A stretch of 64,000 bases of DNA from Sphingobium sp. MI1205. GTDB lineage: Bacteria; Pseudomonadota; Alphaproteobacteria; Sphingomonadales; Sphingomonadaceae. The stretch is taken from assembly GCF_001563285.1 (NCBI RefSeq), contig NZ_CP005188.1, positions 3,287,251 to 3,351,250 of the forward strand, read 5' to 3'. Of this stretch, positions 16,342 to 25,350 are shown one piece after another. How positions within the stretch are numbered: position 1 is the stretch's first letter; each line of letters begins with the position of its first letter. Made by a program: the position numbers and the translations under genes. The notes beneath the pieces are model-generated. The model did not search any database, was not told the DNA's origin, and saw nothing but the letters and a program-made list of their open reading frames with translations.

Positions 16342-16884
16342 TCAGTCTGTCCGATAGGGCGGCATGGGGCGGATCGGGTCCGTGCCGTCGAATCCGATCG
16401 AGGCTTGCCGCACCATATCGTAAATCCCGTTCAGGCTCGGCGAGGGTTCGTATAATTCGAGGAAATGACCATAGTCCCCGACGGCGTCCATCATCGCGAA
16501 ACCGACGCCCCCGACCTCCGCGTACAGGCCGACGGGGAAACCGGCCTGTTCGTAGCGCGCCATTTCGTGGCGAAGATTGTCGACGATCAGCGCAACATGA
16601 TGGATGCCGCCGGAACGATCCGGGTACATGTCAAGAAAGACGGAGGGATCGTCGCCAGTCTGCTCCACGAACTCGAGCATCACATCGCCCCACTGTCCGT
16701 AGGCCGATGTGTGATCGAGACGGCCCGGCTCTCCCCGGTAAAGACATAAGCTGAGCGGAATATGCTCGGCTAGGAAATAAGGTCCGGATCCGAACAGCGC
16801 CGCGTGGCGCTGCGCTGCGGCGGCCGCATCCTGACAGAAGTAGGCGATTTGGCGGACGGGCAGCAAGGCAGGAGGCACAATCAT
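16342..16884 (-). CDS. VOC superfamily (glyoxalase/dioxygenase fold) protein
   Basis: The 180-residue product shows paired beta-alpha-beta-beta-beta modules: VRQIAYFCQDAAAAAQRHAAL at the N-terminus and GGIHHVALIVDNL in the middle, then HFLELYEPS. Candidate metal ligands are the His in IHHVAL and the Glu in FLELYE. It overlaps the short LysR-like gene by 4 nt, so the two are co-transcribed. Two further VOC genes lie at 18315 and 18908, which is unusual clustering for one pathway. Confidence 0.8.
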   Translation of the reverse strand: MIVPPALLPVRQIAYFCQDAAAAAQRHAALFGSGPYFLAEHIPLSLCLYRGEPGRLDHTSAYGQWGDVMLEFVEQTGDDPSVFLDMYPDRSGGIHHVALIVDNLRHEMARYEQAGFPVGLYAEVGGVGFAMMDAVGDYGHFLELYEPSPSLNGIYDMVRQASIGFDGTDPIRPMPPYRTD

Positions 16885-17198
16885 GATAGCGGCTCGTCCG
16901 CCCGGGTACGGGCCGGGGGAACGTATGCGGAGACGGATTGCGCCCTGACCCTGTCCTGCACTGTATCAAATTCCTCCAACACTGCCTCCGCCTTGCGCAG
17001 CAGGGCCTGTCCAGGTTCCGACAGCTTGATGTAGCGGTTGTTCCGGATCAGCAGGAGCAGCCCGAGTTCCGCTTCCAGTGCCGCGAGATGCCGCGTGACG
17101 CTGGCCTTGGACAGGCCGAGAACGGACGCCGCATGCGTCATCGTCGGGCTGCGCGCGATCACTACGAAGGTTCGCAACATGGCGAGGCGATCGATCAT
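16881..17198 (-). CDS. Short LysR-like regulator consisting only of the HTH domain
   Basis: The product has 105 residues: MIDRLAMLRTFVVIA, THAASVLGLSKASVTRHLAALE and LSEPGQALL make a complete LysR winged helix and linker helix, but the roughly 200-residue ligand-binding domain is absent. The frame then overlaps the VOC start. It is either a truncated regulator or a genuine HTH-only protein; the tidy 4-nt overlap with the next gene argues for a maintained gene. A full LysR gene is divergent about 200 bases away. Confidence 0.7.
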   Translation of the reverse strand: MIDRLAMLRTFVVIARSPTMTHAASVLGLSKASVTRHLAALEAELGLLLLIRNNRYIKLSEPGQALLRKAEAVLEEFDTVQDRVRAQSVSAYVPPARTRADEPLS

Positions 17199-17398
17199 AC
17201 AGCGTTTCCGCAGAGAGATCGCCCTTGCTTTTGAAGCGAGACATGAAGCGCACCGTCATCCTGCCGCTCCCGGCCGATTGTTTGCCTGATGTTGCACCCT
17301 GCTCCCACAATATCGGCGCCGAAAAAGGAAATTGGGAACGTCAACTTCGGTGTTTGAAAAGATGGACAAAGATGTCGGGCGGGTGCATCCCTGCGGAC

Positions 17399-18304
17399 AT
17401 GGGTCCGATTTCCCTCACCGACATCGAGGTAACTTGTGAGGTCATCAAGGCAGGCAGCTTCTCGATCGCCGCGCGCAAGCTCGCGAAGGCACCGTCCAGC
17501 GTAACGATGCAGTTCTCGCGCGTCGAGCGGGGACTGGGCGTGGCGCTTATCGACCGTCGCAGCCGATCGGTGAAACCGACCCGGGCAGGCGACCTGCTCG
17601 CCGAACTGGCGCCGGTGGTTATCGAGCGAATCAACGCGCTGTTCGAGTGCCGGAACGAACTTCGGTCGTGCCGAAAGTCCCGCTTGTCGATCGGCGTGCC
17701 GCCGATCTTCGCCGAGCAGGTGTTGGCGCCGGTCATCGCCGAGCTGGCGTGCGGGAATGAAGATTTCGAGATCTCGATCGTCCATGATGACGGCGCGTCG
17801 AATCTCGTCAAGGAGGGGCTGCACGCCTCCATCCGCATCGCCGAAACGCTCGCGGACACGCAGGAGATTACCTTCGTGCTGGGCAAAGTACCGCGAGTGA
17901 TCGTGGCGGCGCCGGCTTATCTCGCGCGCCACGGCATTCCTCGATCGCCGCAGGACCTCAAGAGCCATAACTGCCTGATCAGCCCGCTTGACACGCGGGG
18001 CGACCGCTGGCGCTTCGACGGGCCGAACGGCCGCGAGTCGGTTTGGGTGAAGGGTATGGTACGCGCCAACTTTCCACATGCCCTGCGGGGGGCGGCGGCG
18101 GCCGGCCTCGGCATCCTGATATATCCGGAATATGTCATCCGCGAGCATATCGCATCGGGGCAACTCACCCGGCTGCTCGAAGACTATGCGCCGACGCCCT
18201 GGTATGTGCGCGCGCTGTGCCCCGTACCGCCCGGCCAGATCGATCCTGTGCTGCGTCGCCTGCTTGATCTCCTCAAGCAGCGCACCGCCGACATCATCGG
18301 CTGA
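17399..18304 (+). CDS. LysR family transcriptional regulator
   Basis: From the ATG at 17399 the protein is 301 residues: HTH at about 8-60 (ITDIEV-like start, SFSIAARKLAKAPSSVTMQFSRVE) and a substrate-binding domain from about 85 on (SRLSIGVPPIFAEQVLAPV; GLGILIYPEYVIREHI). An ATG at 17372 would add nine residues. It is divergent from the HTH-only gene and converges with the VOC gene at 18315, so it probably controls this catabolic cluster in response to a pathway compound. Confidence 0.85.
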   Translation: MGPISLTDIEVTCEVIKAGSFSIAARKLAKAPSSVTMQFSRVERGLGVALIDRRSRSVKPTRAGDLLAELAPVVIERINALFECRNELRSCRKSRLSIGVPPIFAEQVLAPVIAELACGNEDFEISIVHDDGASNLVKEGLHASIRIAETLADTQEITFVLGKVPRVIVAAPAYLARHGIPRSPQDLKSHNCLISPLDTRGDRWRFDGPNGRESVWVKGMVRANFPHALRGAAAAGLGILIYPEYVIREHIASGQLTRLLEDYAPTPWYVRALCPVPPGQIDPVLRRLLDLLKQRTADIIG

Positions 18305-18314
18305 CGCCCGTCGG

Positions 18315-18869
18315 TCAGCCGACATGGATCGTCCGTATGGGATCGGTCACACCATCCCAGCTTTCGTGCAAGGCCTTGAGATCTTCCACTTCCTTGCGAA
18401 CGACCGGATTCTCTTCATAGATTTCAACGAAGCAGCCGATCAGCGCGCGTGCATCCAGGTAGACGGTGCGGGCAAAGGGAAACGGATGGCCTTCGGGCAT
18501 CGGCGTATCGAATTCCTCACCTATCGAGCAACCGGCATTAATAAAGCGCTGCTGCTCGCCTTCAAAATCTTCCACCATGATCATGATATGGTGCAGCCCC
18601 TGACCTCCGTTGGGATACATGTCGCGCCAGATAGAGGGAGCGTCATTGTGTTGTTGAGTGAATTGGACCTGCGCCGGCCCAGCCTGCCCGAGCGCATGGC
18701 TGACCACGTCGTGCGCCGGCTTGCCGCGATAGCGGGTGTTGAGGCCAGTATAATAGGGTATGTGGAAGAACGGTCCAGCACCGAACATTGCGATCCAGTG
18801 GCGACAGGCGGTCTCGATGTCATTCACGACGTAGCCGTATTGCAGGATGGGATGGCGGATCAGGTTCAT
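18315..18869 (-). CDS. VOC superfamily protein (paralogue 1 of a tandem pair)
   Basis: The 184-residue protein begins MNLIRHPILQYGYVVNDIE and has QFTQQHNDAPSIWRDMYP, GLHHIMIMVEDFE and GCFVEIYEENP, the two metal-site modules of the VOC fold. It is clearly a paralogue of the next gene upstream (18908-19462), with the same length and shared QFTQQHNDAPS and WRDMYP blocks. The pair lies just downstream of a TonB-dependent receptor on the same strand, consistent with a transport and catabolism operon. Confidence 0.82.
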   Translation of the reverse strand: MNLIRHPILQYGYVVNDIETACRHWIAMFGAGPFFHIPYYTGLNTRYRGKPAHDVVSHALGQAGPAQVQFTQQHNDAPSIWRDMYPNGGQGLHHIMIMVEDFEGEQQRFINAGCSIGEEFDTPMPEGHPFPFARTVYLDARALIGCFVEIYEENPVVRKEVEDLKALHESWDGVTDPIRTIHVG

Positions 18870-18907
18870 GGTCGCTCCTCTTTCTTTTCCACGCGGCTCC
18901 CAGCCCT

Positions 18908-19462
18908 CTAGAGCGCATCGCGGAAGAGGCGACTGCGTTCTACCGGGTCGTGATTGAGTCGAGCCAGCGTCTCCAATGTTCCGCGGATGAGATCGCTCCC
19001 CTCGAACAGTTCAACGAAGCATCCAATCAGCGGACGCGCGTCGATATAGTAGACCCGCGCGGTGATAGGCTGACCGTCCTCTCCGACCTTAAGCGGGTCG
19101 TCGAACTCGGCGCCGATGACGCAGCCCGCCTCCTCGAAACGTTGCCTCTCGCTCTCGATGTCATCAGGCATCAACATCACGTGATGAAGCCCCTGACTAC
19201 CCTTGGGATACATATCCCGCCAGACGGAGGGGGCGTCGTTATGCTGCTGAGTGAACTGAATGTTCACCGCGCCGCACTGCCCGAGCGCATGAGTGACGAT
19301 ATCGCCCGCCGGCTGACCGCGATATCTGCCGTTCAAACCACGGAAGTTCGGCACGATCAGGAACGGACCCGCCCCAAACATGTCAGCCCATCGGAGGCAC
19401 GCCGCCTCCACATCATTCACCACGTAGGCATATTGAATAATCGGGTATCGAACCAGCGACAT
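18908..19462 (-). CDS. VOC superfamily protein (paralogue 2 of a tandem pair)
   Basis: This 184-residue protein starts MSLVRYPIIQYAYVVNDVE and shares QFTQQHNDAPSVWRDMYP, GLHHVMLMPDD and GCFVELFEG with its neighbour. Both keep the second-module His and C-terminal Glu expected of a metal site. Only 18 bases separate it from the receptor gene upstream, and 38 bases from its paralogue downstream. Tandem duplication followed by divergence is the simplest explanation. Confidence 0.82.
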   Translation of the reverse strand: MSLVRYPIIQYAYVVNDVEAACLRWADMFGAGPFLIVPNFRGLNGRYRGQPAGDIVTHALGQCGAVNIQFTQQHNDAPSVWRDMYPKGSQGLHHVMLMPDDIESERQRFEEAGCVIGAEFDDPLKVGEDGQPITARVYYIDARPLIGCFVELFEGSDLIRGTLETLARLNHDPVERSRLFRDAL

Positions 19463-19480
19463 ATCAGGGCCTCCTGGAAT

Positions 19481-21898
19481 CTAGAACTTCACGCCCGCCT
19501 GCACGAATATCTTTCGCGGCGCGGCGGGAGTGCGCCAGCCGCCGTTCGGCACGGTCGTCACCTGGAGATCATATTTCTTGTCAGTAAGATTCTCGCCGTA
19601 GACGCTAACATAATAATGATCATCCATGGATGTCCAGGTGACCTTCGCGCTTAGCAGGAACCGGGAACGATCCACGAAAAGATTGGCCGCGTCGAAATAA
19701 GCCTTGCTGCGGTAGTTGCCGATGGCGCTGAACTGCATGTCGCCGGCTTCGCCCAGCGGCACACTATATTGCGCACGCGCATAGCCCGAAAAGTCCGGCG
19801 CGTTCGCGAGACGGTTTCCACCCAGGTTCTGATTGGCCACGGTGGCCAGGCCAATTCCCTCGGGATAGGCAGGGGATCGGGGACATGCGGCGATCGCGGC
19901 GGCGATGCCGGCTGCCTCGCCTTCATCCTCCGGATTGAGATTTCCGAGCTGATTGCAGAGATAATAAGCGTCGCCGCGGAACTGGCGGTATTTGGCGTCG
20001 ATATAGCCTGCGCCGATCCCGAGTTCGAAACGTTCGGTGGCCGCCCAGGTCACGTCGGATTCGATACCGCTTACCCGCGCGGAGGCAGCGTTGCGGGTCG
20101 TGGCGCCGCCAGTGCTGATGTCAGTCGTCTGATACTGAAGATCCTTGTACCTATAGTGAAAGATCGCGCCGTTCCAGCGTACGCGGCCGCGCTCGATCTT
20201 CCACCCCACTTCGAAATCCTCGAGAACCTCGGGACGGACCGACGCGACGTAGCCGAAGGCGGGCAGATTGAAGCCGCCACTCTTGAACCCGCGGCTGTAC
20301 GTTGCGTAGAGCAGGATGCGCGGAGCCGGCTTATAGCTCAGCGTGACCTTGGGCGTGAACTGGTTGAACTTGATCGAGCGGTCGCCATCCTCGCATAATG
20401 GCGGGCCGCCCTCCACGCAGGGCGCGGCGCTGGTCGGACGGGCAGCACCCGGCGCCGGAATTCCGGTTTCAAGCTCGATTGGACCAAAATAGCCGATGTT
20501 CTGAATGAGACGCTTTTTCTCGCTGGTGTAACGTGCGCCCCCGGTTATGGTGATGCGATCGCTCAATTCATAGTCAAGCTGCACGTACGGTGCGAGCGAA
20601 CGGGTCCGCAACCCTTTCGATGTGCTCAGCAGCGCGAAGCCCGACGGGAGGCCGATCCCCGGACCGCTGATGGAGTAGGGATAACCTGTCCTCTCGTGCA
20701 AATAGAACAGGCCTAGCACATAGTTCAGCGGGCCAGACTGTGTAGAGGTGAGCTGGATTTCCTCGGTGAACTGCCGCGTAAAGGGCCGGCCGCATCCTGC
20801 CTGGAAGTCGGCGTCTGTACCGTCGAGATCCGCACAGCTATATTCCTTCAACGACCGGTAACCAGTGATGCTGGACAGCGTCGCCGGCCCTAGATCATAA
20901 TCGAGCCGGGCTGCGATACCCCACGCTTTAACGTGCGTCAGGGTGGGGGCGTTGGCATACGCATCGTAGAAGCCGGTGCCGACGCGGCCGCCATAGGCGC
21001 CGGGAAGCGCGCCGGGCGGCGAATCTTCGACCGACACCGCGGCCGCCTGCTCCGGAGCGCCGCGAAACAGGTTTAGGAAAGCCTCTCCATCCGTATCATC
21101 CTTTCTCTCATAATCGCCGCTCAGCTTGAACGTGAGCGGTCCACGCTCGATCAGCAGCTTGGCGGTATAGAGTTCCTCGTTTTTCGACATGAGCCGTCGC
21201 GCACCCGAGAGTCCGCCGCCATCGGCGAGATTGCGGACGTATCCCTTGTCTTCCGCATGGCGCGCCGCGAACCGCGCAGCCACTCCTTCCGCGATCGGCA
21301 CGTTGAGCATTCCGTCGATATTGCGGGTCTCGAAGCTGCCAACCGTAACCGAGGCGGCCGCCTCGAAACGGGGCTTGGGATCATGGGTGATGATCCTGAT
21401 CGCTCCGCCCGTGGCATTGCGGCCGTAGAGCGTTCCTTGCGGACCCTTGAGCACCTCGATCCGCTCGACGTCGTTGAACGAGAATAGTCCGCCAGCGGCG
21501 CGGGGAACGTAGAGGTCATCCAGATAGACCGATACTGACGGCTCGAGGCCAGGATTGGCATATTGGGTGCCCACACCTCTGATATAGGCAGCAACGAAGG
21601 TCGACGAGACAGTGAAATTGAGATTTGGCGTAATTTTGGGAAGCGTCAGCTGCCCATCGATATTCGCGCCAGCGAGTTGGGCGGAGGATAGTGCGGTCAC
21701 TGCGATCGGAACGTCCTGAAGGTTTTCCGACCGCTTCTGCGCGGTAACGATGATTTCCGCCAGGCCGCCCGATGCGGCGGTTGCGGGAGTCTGCTGATCT
21801 GGCGTGTCCCGCTGCTGGGCCAAAGCAGCGACCGGCAGGCTTACCAGCACAAGCGGCACGACGCCCGCCATGAGACTATGATATTCTTTTGCAGACAT
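19481..21898 (-). CDS. TonB-dependent receptor (outer membrane, 805 aa)
   Basis: An N-terminal signal peptide (VPLVLVSLPVAALAQQ) precedes the TonB box/plug region IIVTAQKRSENLQDVPIAVT, plug motifs IEVLKGPQGTLYGRNATGGA, and a C-terminal beta-barrel ending in FVQAGVKF with terminal Phe. It would import a substrate using TonB energy. No STN domain is present, so it does not signal to a sigma factor. It is the first gene of the minus-strand group with two VOC genes and is divergent from the P450 gene, suggesting it imports that pathway's substrate. Confidence 0.92.
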   Translation of the reverse strand: MSAKEYHSLMAGVVPLVLVSLPVAALAQQRDTPDQQTPATAASGGLAEIIVTAQKRSENLQDVPIAVTALSSAQLAGANIDGQLTLPKITPNLNFTVSSTFVAAYIRGVGTQYANPGLEPSVSVYLDDLYVPRAAGGLFSFNDVERIEVLKGPQGTLYGRNATGGAIRIITHDPKPRFEAAASVTVGSFETRNIDGMLNVPIAEGVAARFAARHAEDKGYVRNLADGGGLSGARRLMSKNEELYTAKLLIERGPLTFKLSGDYERKDDTDGEAFLNLFRGAPEQAAAVSVEDSPPGALPGAYGGRVGTGFYDAYANAPTLTHVKAWGIAARLDYDLGPATLSSITGYRSLKEYSCADLDGTDADFQAGCGRPFTRQFTEEIQLTSTQSGPLNYVLGLFYLHERTGYPYSISGPGIGLPSGFALLSTSKGLRTRSLAPYVQLDYELSDRITITGGARYTSEKKRLIQNIGYFGPIELETGIPAPGAARPTSAAPCVEGGPPLCEDGDRSIKFNQFTPKVTLSYKPAPRILLYATYSRGFKSGGFNLPAFGYVASVRPEVLEDFEVGWKIERGRVRWNGAIFHYRYKDLQYQTTDISTGGATTRNAASARVSGIESDVTWAATERFELGIGAGYIDAKYRQFRGDAYYLCNQLGNLNPEDEGEAAGIAAAIAACPRSPAYPEGIGLATVANQNLGGNRLANAPDFSGYARAQYSVPLGEAGDMQFSAIGNYRSKAYFDAANLFVDRSRFLLSAKVTWTSMDDHYYVSVYGENLTDKKYDLQVTTVPNGGWRTPAAPRKIFVQAGVKF

Positions 21899-22273
21899 GC
21901 CTTAACCCTCCCCAAGGATTATATATCGCTCGTCATTATTATCACGCGAACCGGGTATTTGGGCCGGTTAGAACGTACCAGAGACAACCAGTTCTCGTTC
22001 AAACTTACTGCGTGATATTCTATATTCCTCTGCAACTGTAAATGCGCAGAATGGAGTCTAGGCGGAACATGTGCTTCGGCTTTACGGGACATCGAGGCGC
22101 GCGGCATGGTACTGGTCCGTAATATTTTGGAATGCCGAACCGAAAGTTTCGCAAGAACGCGTTGCCGTCTGCCATGGCCCCTTCTACCTTGCCCCATTAT
22201 CACGAGGGCGGGGCGCGAGTTGGTTCGAGCGACAGCGAGCAGCCTGTCCCCATACCTGCAAGGAAACGGGTCA
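21899..22273. promoter_or_regulatory. Divergent promoter region between the receptor and P450 genes
   Basis: These 375 bases carry no convincing gene and are less GC-rich near the receptor end (around 21,920-22,030). They must hold the promoters for both divergent units. I see no clear operator palindrome. Confidence 0.4.
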
Positions 22274-23473
22274 ATGTTCAGCCTGGCCAGTGAAGTTCCG
22301 CATCATGTCCCCCCAGAGTGCGTCGTAGATTTCGATTATTACCGCCTGACCGACGACGGAACCGATTTCTTCGAGGCGTGGAAGAAGCTGCAGCGCAGCG
22401 TGAACACCGATATGGTATGGACACCACGCAACGGCGGCCACTGGATCGCTGTGCGGGGTAAGCTGATCCAAGCCCTGTTCACTGACAACGTCAATCTGTC
22501 GAGCGCAGTGACCGGCGTGCCGCGCGAGACATCGATCGCCAATTTCATCCCGCTGCAATCCGATCCTCCGATGCACGCCATCTACCGAGCGCCCGTGGTG
22601 CGCGGACTTGGCGCCAAATATATCCTCGGCCTGCAGGGAACGATCCGGAGCCTGACGCGCGAGCTGATCAATGCCTTCAAGCATCGGGGTGGCTGCGAGT
22701 TCGTAGACGATTTCGCCGAGCAAATGCCGTTCGGCGTATTCCTCACGCTGATAGGCTTGCCGCTGTCCGATCGCGAGATGCTGCGCCAAGTTGGCACCCA
22801 GCTGTCGCGGCCCGTTGACAAGACGGCCGAGGAGGTGGTGGCGCTCGTTTCTGATTATCTGCGGCCGTACGTGATCGAACGGTTGGAGCAGCCGGGCGAC
22901 GACCTGATCAGCCGTATCCTGGCGACGCCGATCGATGGCCGCGCCTGGACACTCGACGAGGCCATGCGGCTGAGCCTTAACATGCTGATCGGTGGGCTGG
23001 ACACCGTGGCAGCGATGATCGGCTTCGTCACCTATTTCCTCGCGTGTAGCCCCGATCACCAGACGGCGATTCGCGAGGATCGGGAAATTATTCCCCGGGC
23101 GGCGGATGAGTTCATCCGCCGCTTCGGCATGGTGACCAATGCTCGTGTCGCCGTGCGCGACATCCAAGTCGGCGAGCTGACGCTGCGCACTGACGATATC
23201 GTGCTGCTGCCCACGATGCTGCACAACCTGGACGACGAAGCCTTCCCCAACGCCATGAAGGTGGATTTCAACCGCGGGCTTTGCCGTCACTCGACGATGG
23301 GCGGCGGCGCACATCGCTGCGTCGGCGCTGGCCTGGCACGGGAAGAGCTGATTGCTTTCCTAGAGGAATGGTTCGATGCCGTTCCCGAGTTCGAGCTCGA
23401 TCCCGCTCGATCCGTCAGGATGTCGAGCGGCCCGGTCGCAAGCATGACTTGCCTGCCTCTGCGCTGGGCATAA
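22274..23473 (+). CDS. Cytochrome P450
   Basis: The 399-residue protein has the I-helix LIGGLDTVAAM at about 238-248 (the acid-Thr pair is D243-T244), the E279-FI-R282 ExxR motif and a heme loop MGGGAHRCVGAGLA with the thiolate Cys349. Soluble bacterial P450s of this size use a ferredoxin and reductase, neither of which is nearby. The start at 22274 has AGGA ten bases before it and gives a standard N-terminus; longer in-frame extensions look non-coding. It lies 46 bases before an SDR gene, so hydroxylation followed by oxidation of the alcohol is plausible. Confidence 0.93.
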   Translation: MFSLASEVPHHVPPECVVDFDYYRLTDDGTDFFEAWKKLQRSVNTDMVWTPRNGGHWIAVRGKLIQALFTDNVNLSSAVTGVPRETSIANFIPLQSDPPMHAIYRAPVVRGLGAKYILGLQGTIRSLTRELINAFKHRGGCEFVDDFAEQMPFGVFLTLIGLPLSDREMLRQVGTQLSRPVDKTAEEVVALVSDYLRPYVIERLEQPGDDLISRILATPIDGRAWTLDEAMRLSLNMLIGGLDTVAAMIGFVTYFLACSPDHQTAIREDREIIPRAADEFIRRFGMVTNARVAVRDIQVGELTLRTDDIVLLPTMLHNLDDEAFPNAMKVDFNRGLCRHSTMGGGAHRCVGAGLAREELIAFLEEWFDAVPEFELDPARSVRMSSGPVASMTCLPLRWA

Positions 23474-23519
23474 AGCTGTCCGCGCGAGTGGCTGCATCAC
23501 TAACAATCGGAGAACAAGC

Positions 23520-24320
23520 GTGGGAGCACTGGAAGGCAAGGTCGCGATCGTCCTCGGCGCGGCGGGCAAGAATAATATGGGGCAGGTCATCGCGCGTCGC
23601 TTCGCCCGCGAGGGCGCGAAGCTCATCGTCGGCGGGCGTGGGCGCGATCGGATAGAGGATTTCGCTCGCGAAATCGGCGGCGCCGCATATGAGTGCGGCA
23701 TCACGCGCAAGGAGCAGCTTGACGGTATCGTCGAGTTCGCGCTCTCGCAGCACGGCAAGATCGATATCGGCCTGAACGCGACCGGATGGGGCTTGCTGCG
23801 GCCGTTTGAGGAGACGAGCGAGACCGATCTCGACAAAATCATAGCCATTCAGTTCAAAGGCCCCTTCTTTTTCTATCAGGCGCTGGTGCGCGCGATGACG
23901 AGCGGCGGGTCGATCATCCAGATCTCGTCCGCTACCGCCACGATCATGCTGGAGAATCACGCGGCCTATATGGGCACCAAGGCGGGCACCGATCATGTGC
24001 TGCGCACCGTTGCAAACGAGTATGGCACAAAGGGAATCCGTGCCAACACCATCTCGCCCGGAGTCACCGAATCACCGATGGCAGGTGAGTCGCTGAAATA
24101 TCCAGCGGTGATGGAAGCGTTCGTGAAGGAATATCCGCTCGGGCGGATCGGTACCTCGGAGGATATCGCCGAGGCCGCCGTGTTTCTGGCGCGTGACGAA
24201 TGCTTCATGACCGGACAGAACCTGCAGGTGAACGGCGGCCTAACACTGCGGCGCAATCCCACCGGCCAGGAGCTGTTCAGCGTCATGCCGGCCGAGGCGA
24301 TCGCCCATCTCACCGCCTGA
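23520..24320 (+). CDS. Short-chain dehydrogenase/reductase (SDR)
   Basis: The 266-residue product starts at GTG 23520 with GGAG upstream. It has a dinucleotide-binding GAAGKNNMGQVIARRFA, an NATG strand motif, ISSAT (catalytic Ser region), Y150-x3-K154 (AYMGTKAG) and the C-terminal SPGVTESPM loop. Enoyl-ACP reductases share the wide glycine spacing but this one keeps the classical YxxxK. It follows the P450 gene and probably oxidises or reduces the P450 product. Confidence 0.88.
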   Translation: MGALEGKVAIVLGAAGKNNMGQVIARRFAREGAKLIVGGRGRDRIEDFAREIGGAAYECGITRKEQLDGIVEFALSQHGKIDIGLNATGWGLLRPFEETSETDLDKIIAIQFKGPFFFYQALVRAMTSGGSIIQISSATATIMLENHAAYMGTKAGTDHVLRTVANEYGTKGIRANTISPGVTESPMAGESLKYPAVMEAFVKEYPLGRIGTSEDIAEAAVFLARDECFMTGQNLQVNGGLTLRRNPTGQELFSVMPAEAIAHLTA

Positions 24321-24949
24321 TATTTATTGGCACCTAAGTGGAACCATGCGCTGCCTTCCCGAGATGGTCCCCGGCGCAATGATCTGCCCCCGCTGAGTGG
24401 CCCATAGACTATGATAGCCTGGACCACGAAAGGGACGAATCAGCATCGCCTGACCTGACACTGGGCGGTAATTTCGCCATGCATGGCGGACAAGGACTTT
24501 ACGATAATTTTAGAATGCGGGTGTTCGGTGGGATCTCGTTCATCTCTACCACTACCCGAATTTCCGTAAGCGCAAAAACCTCCCCACATTTTCGTAAGCG
24601 CTGATCTGGCTATGCTTTGCCTTTCATCCGAGGGGTATCGTAGTGGCTTGTCCATCGTCAGCACCAATGGCACAGATTTGAGGTTTTAAATTAAACCTCC
24701 TTGAAAAATTTGCCCGAAAAGGCCCCTGCCGAGCGGGTGGTGAAGGATATCCGTCGGCAAACCCGCAAGCTCGCCACTTAACATCAATCCCGAGACGAGG
24801 CCGCACTCCGCTAATCTACGCCGCGACCTGCGCCAAATGTTCTGACGACGGACACCTGCCGCATGTGCGGCGGGGTCGGTTTGGGGTGAGCCGTCGGCGG
24901 CAACGCTGCTATGGTTTCCTGAGAGGCGCCTTAAAGTGACATCCGATGC
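24321..24949. other. Long intergenic region with a pair of near-identical 13-mers
   Basis: About 630 bases contain no credible gene. TTTCCGTAAGCGC (24561-24573) and TTTTCGTAAGCGC (24589-24601) form a direct repeat with starts 28 bases apart. It could be an insertion-sequence end or a recombinase arm site. The region separates the catabolic cluster from gene debris. Confidence 0.35.
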
Positions 24950-25171
24950 ATGTCTTTCCTTTTGCCGCGCACTGACGCCCGCGTCCTGGGCATGGTTCAC
25001 CTGACAGGTGGTAGTTTTGCCATGGGTGCTGATAACTTCTACCCTGAAGAGGCGCCGGTGTGTCGAGTCCGGGTCGACCCTTTCTGGATCGACGCGGCGC
25101 CAGTCACGAACCGCGAATTTGCTGCTTTCGTTGAGGCGACGGGCCAGGTGACTTTTGCGGATTCCGCCTGA
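24950..25171 (+). pseudogene. N-terminal fragment of a formylglycine-generating enzyme (FGE-sulfatase domain)
   Basis: MVHLTGGSFAMGADNFYPEE followed by WIDAAPVTNREFAAFVEATG is the conserved opening of sulfatase-modifying FGE proteins. Only about 60 residues remain before a stop; the copper-binding cysteines and most of the catalytic domain are missing. No sulfatase gene is nearby. The remnant shows that DNA has been lost here. Confidence 0.75.
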
Positions 25172-25350
25172 AAGCTACCACCGCGTGCTACTTCGCCAGC
25201 GCATCGTGAATCCGCGCTTCCTGATGGTTTTCCGTATCACGCGTGAGCGGAATTGTTCCTGTAGCCAGACTTGTGTTGCCGACCGGAGCTTGTACATTCG
25301 AGAATGGGCCGTCAGATGCCCGGCGTTTCAGGAGGGGGCACGAGCCCGGC

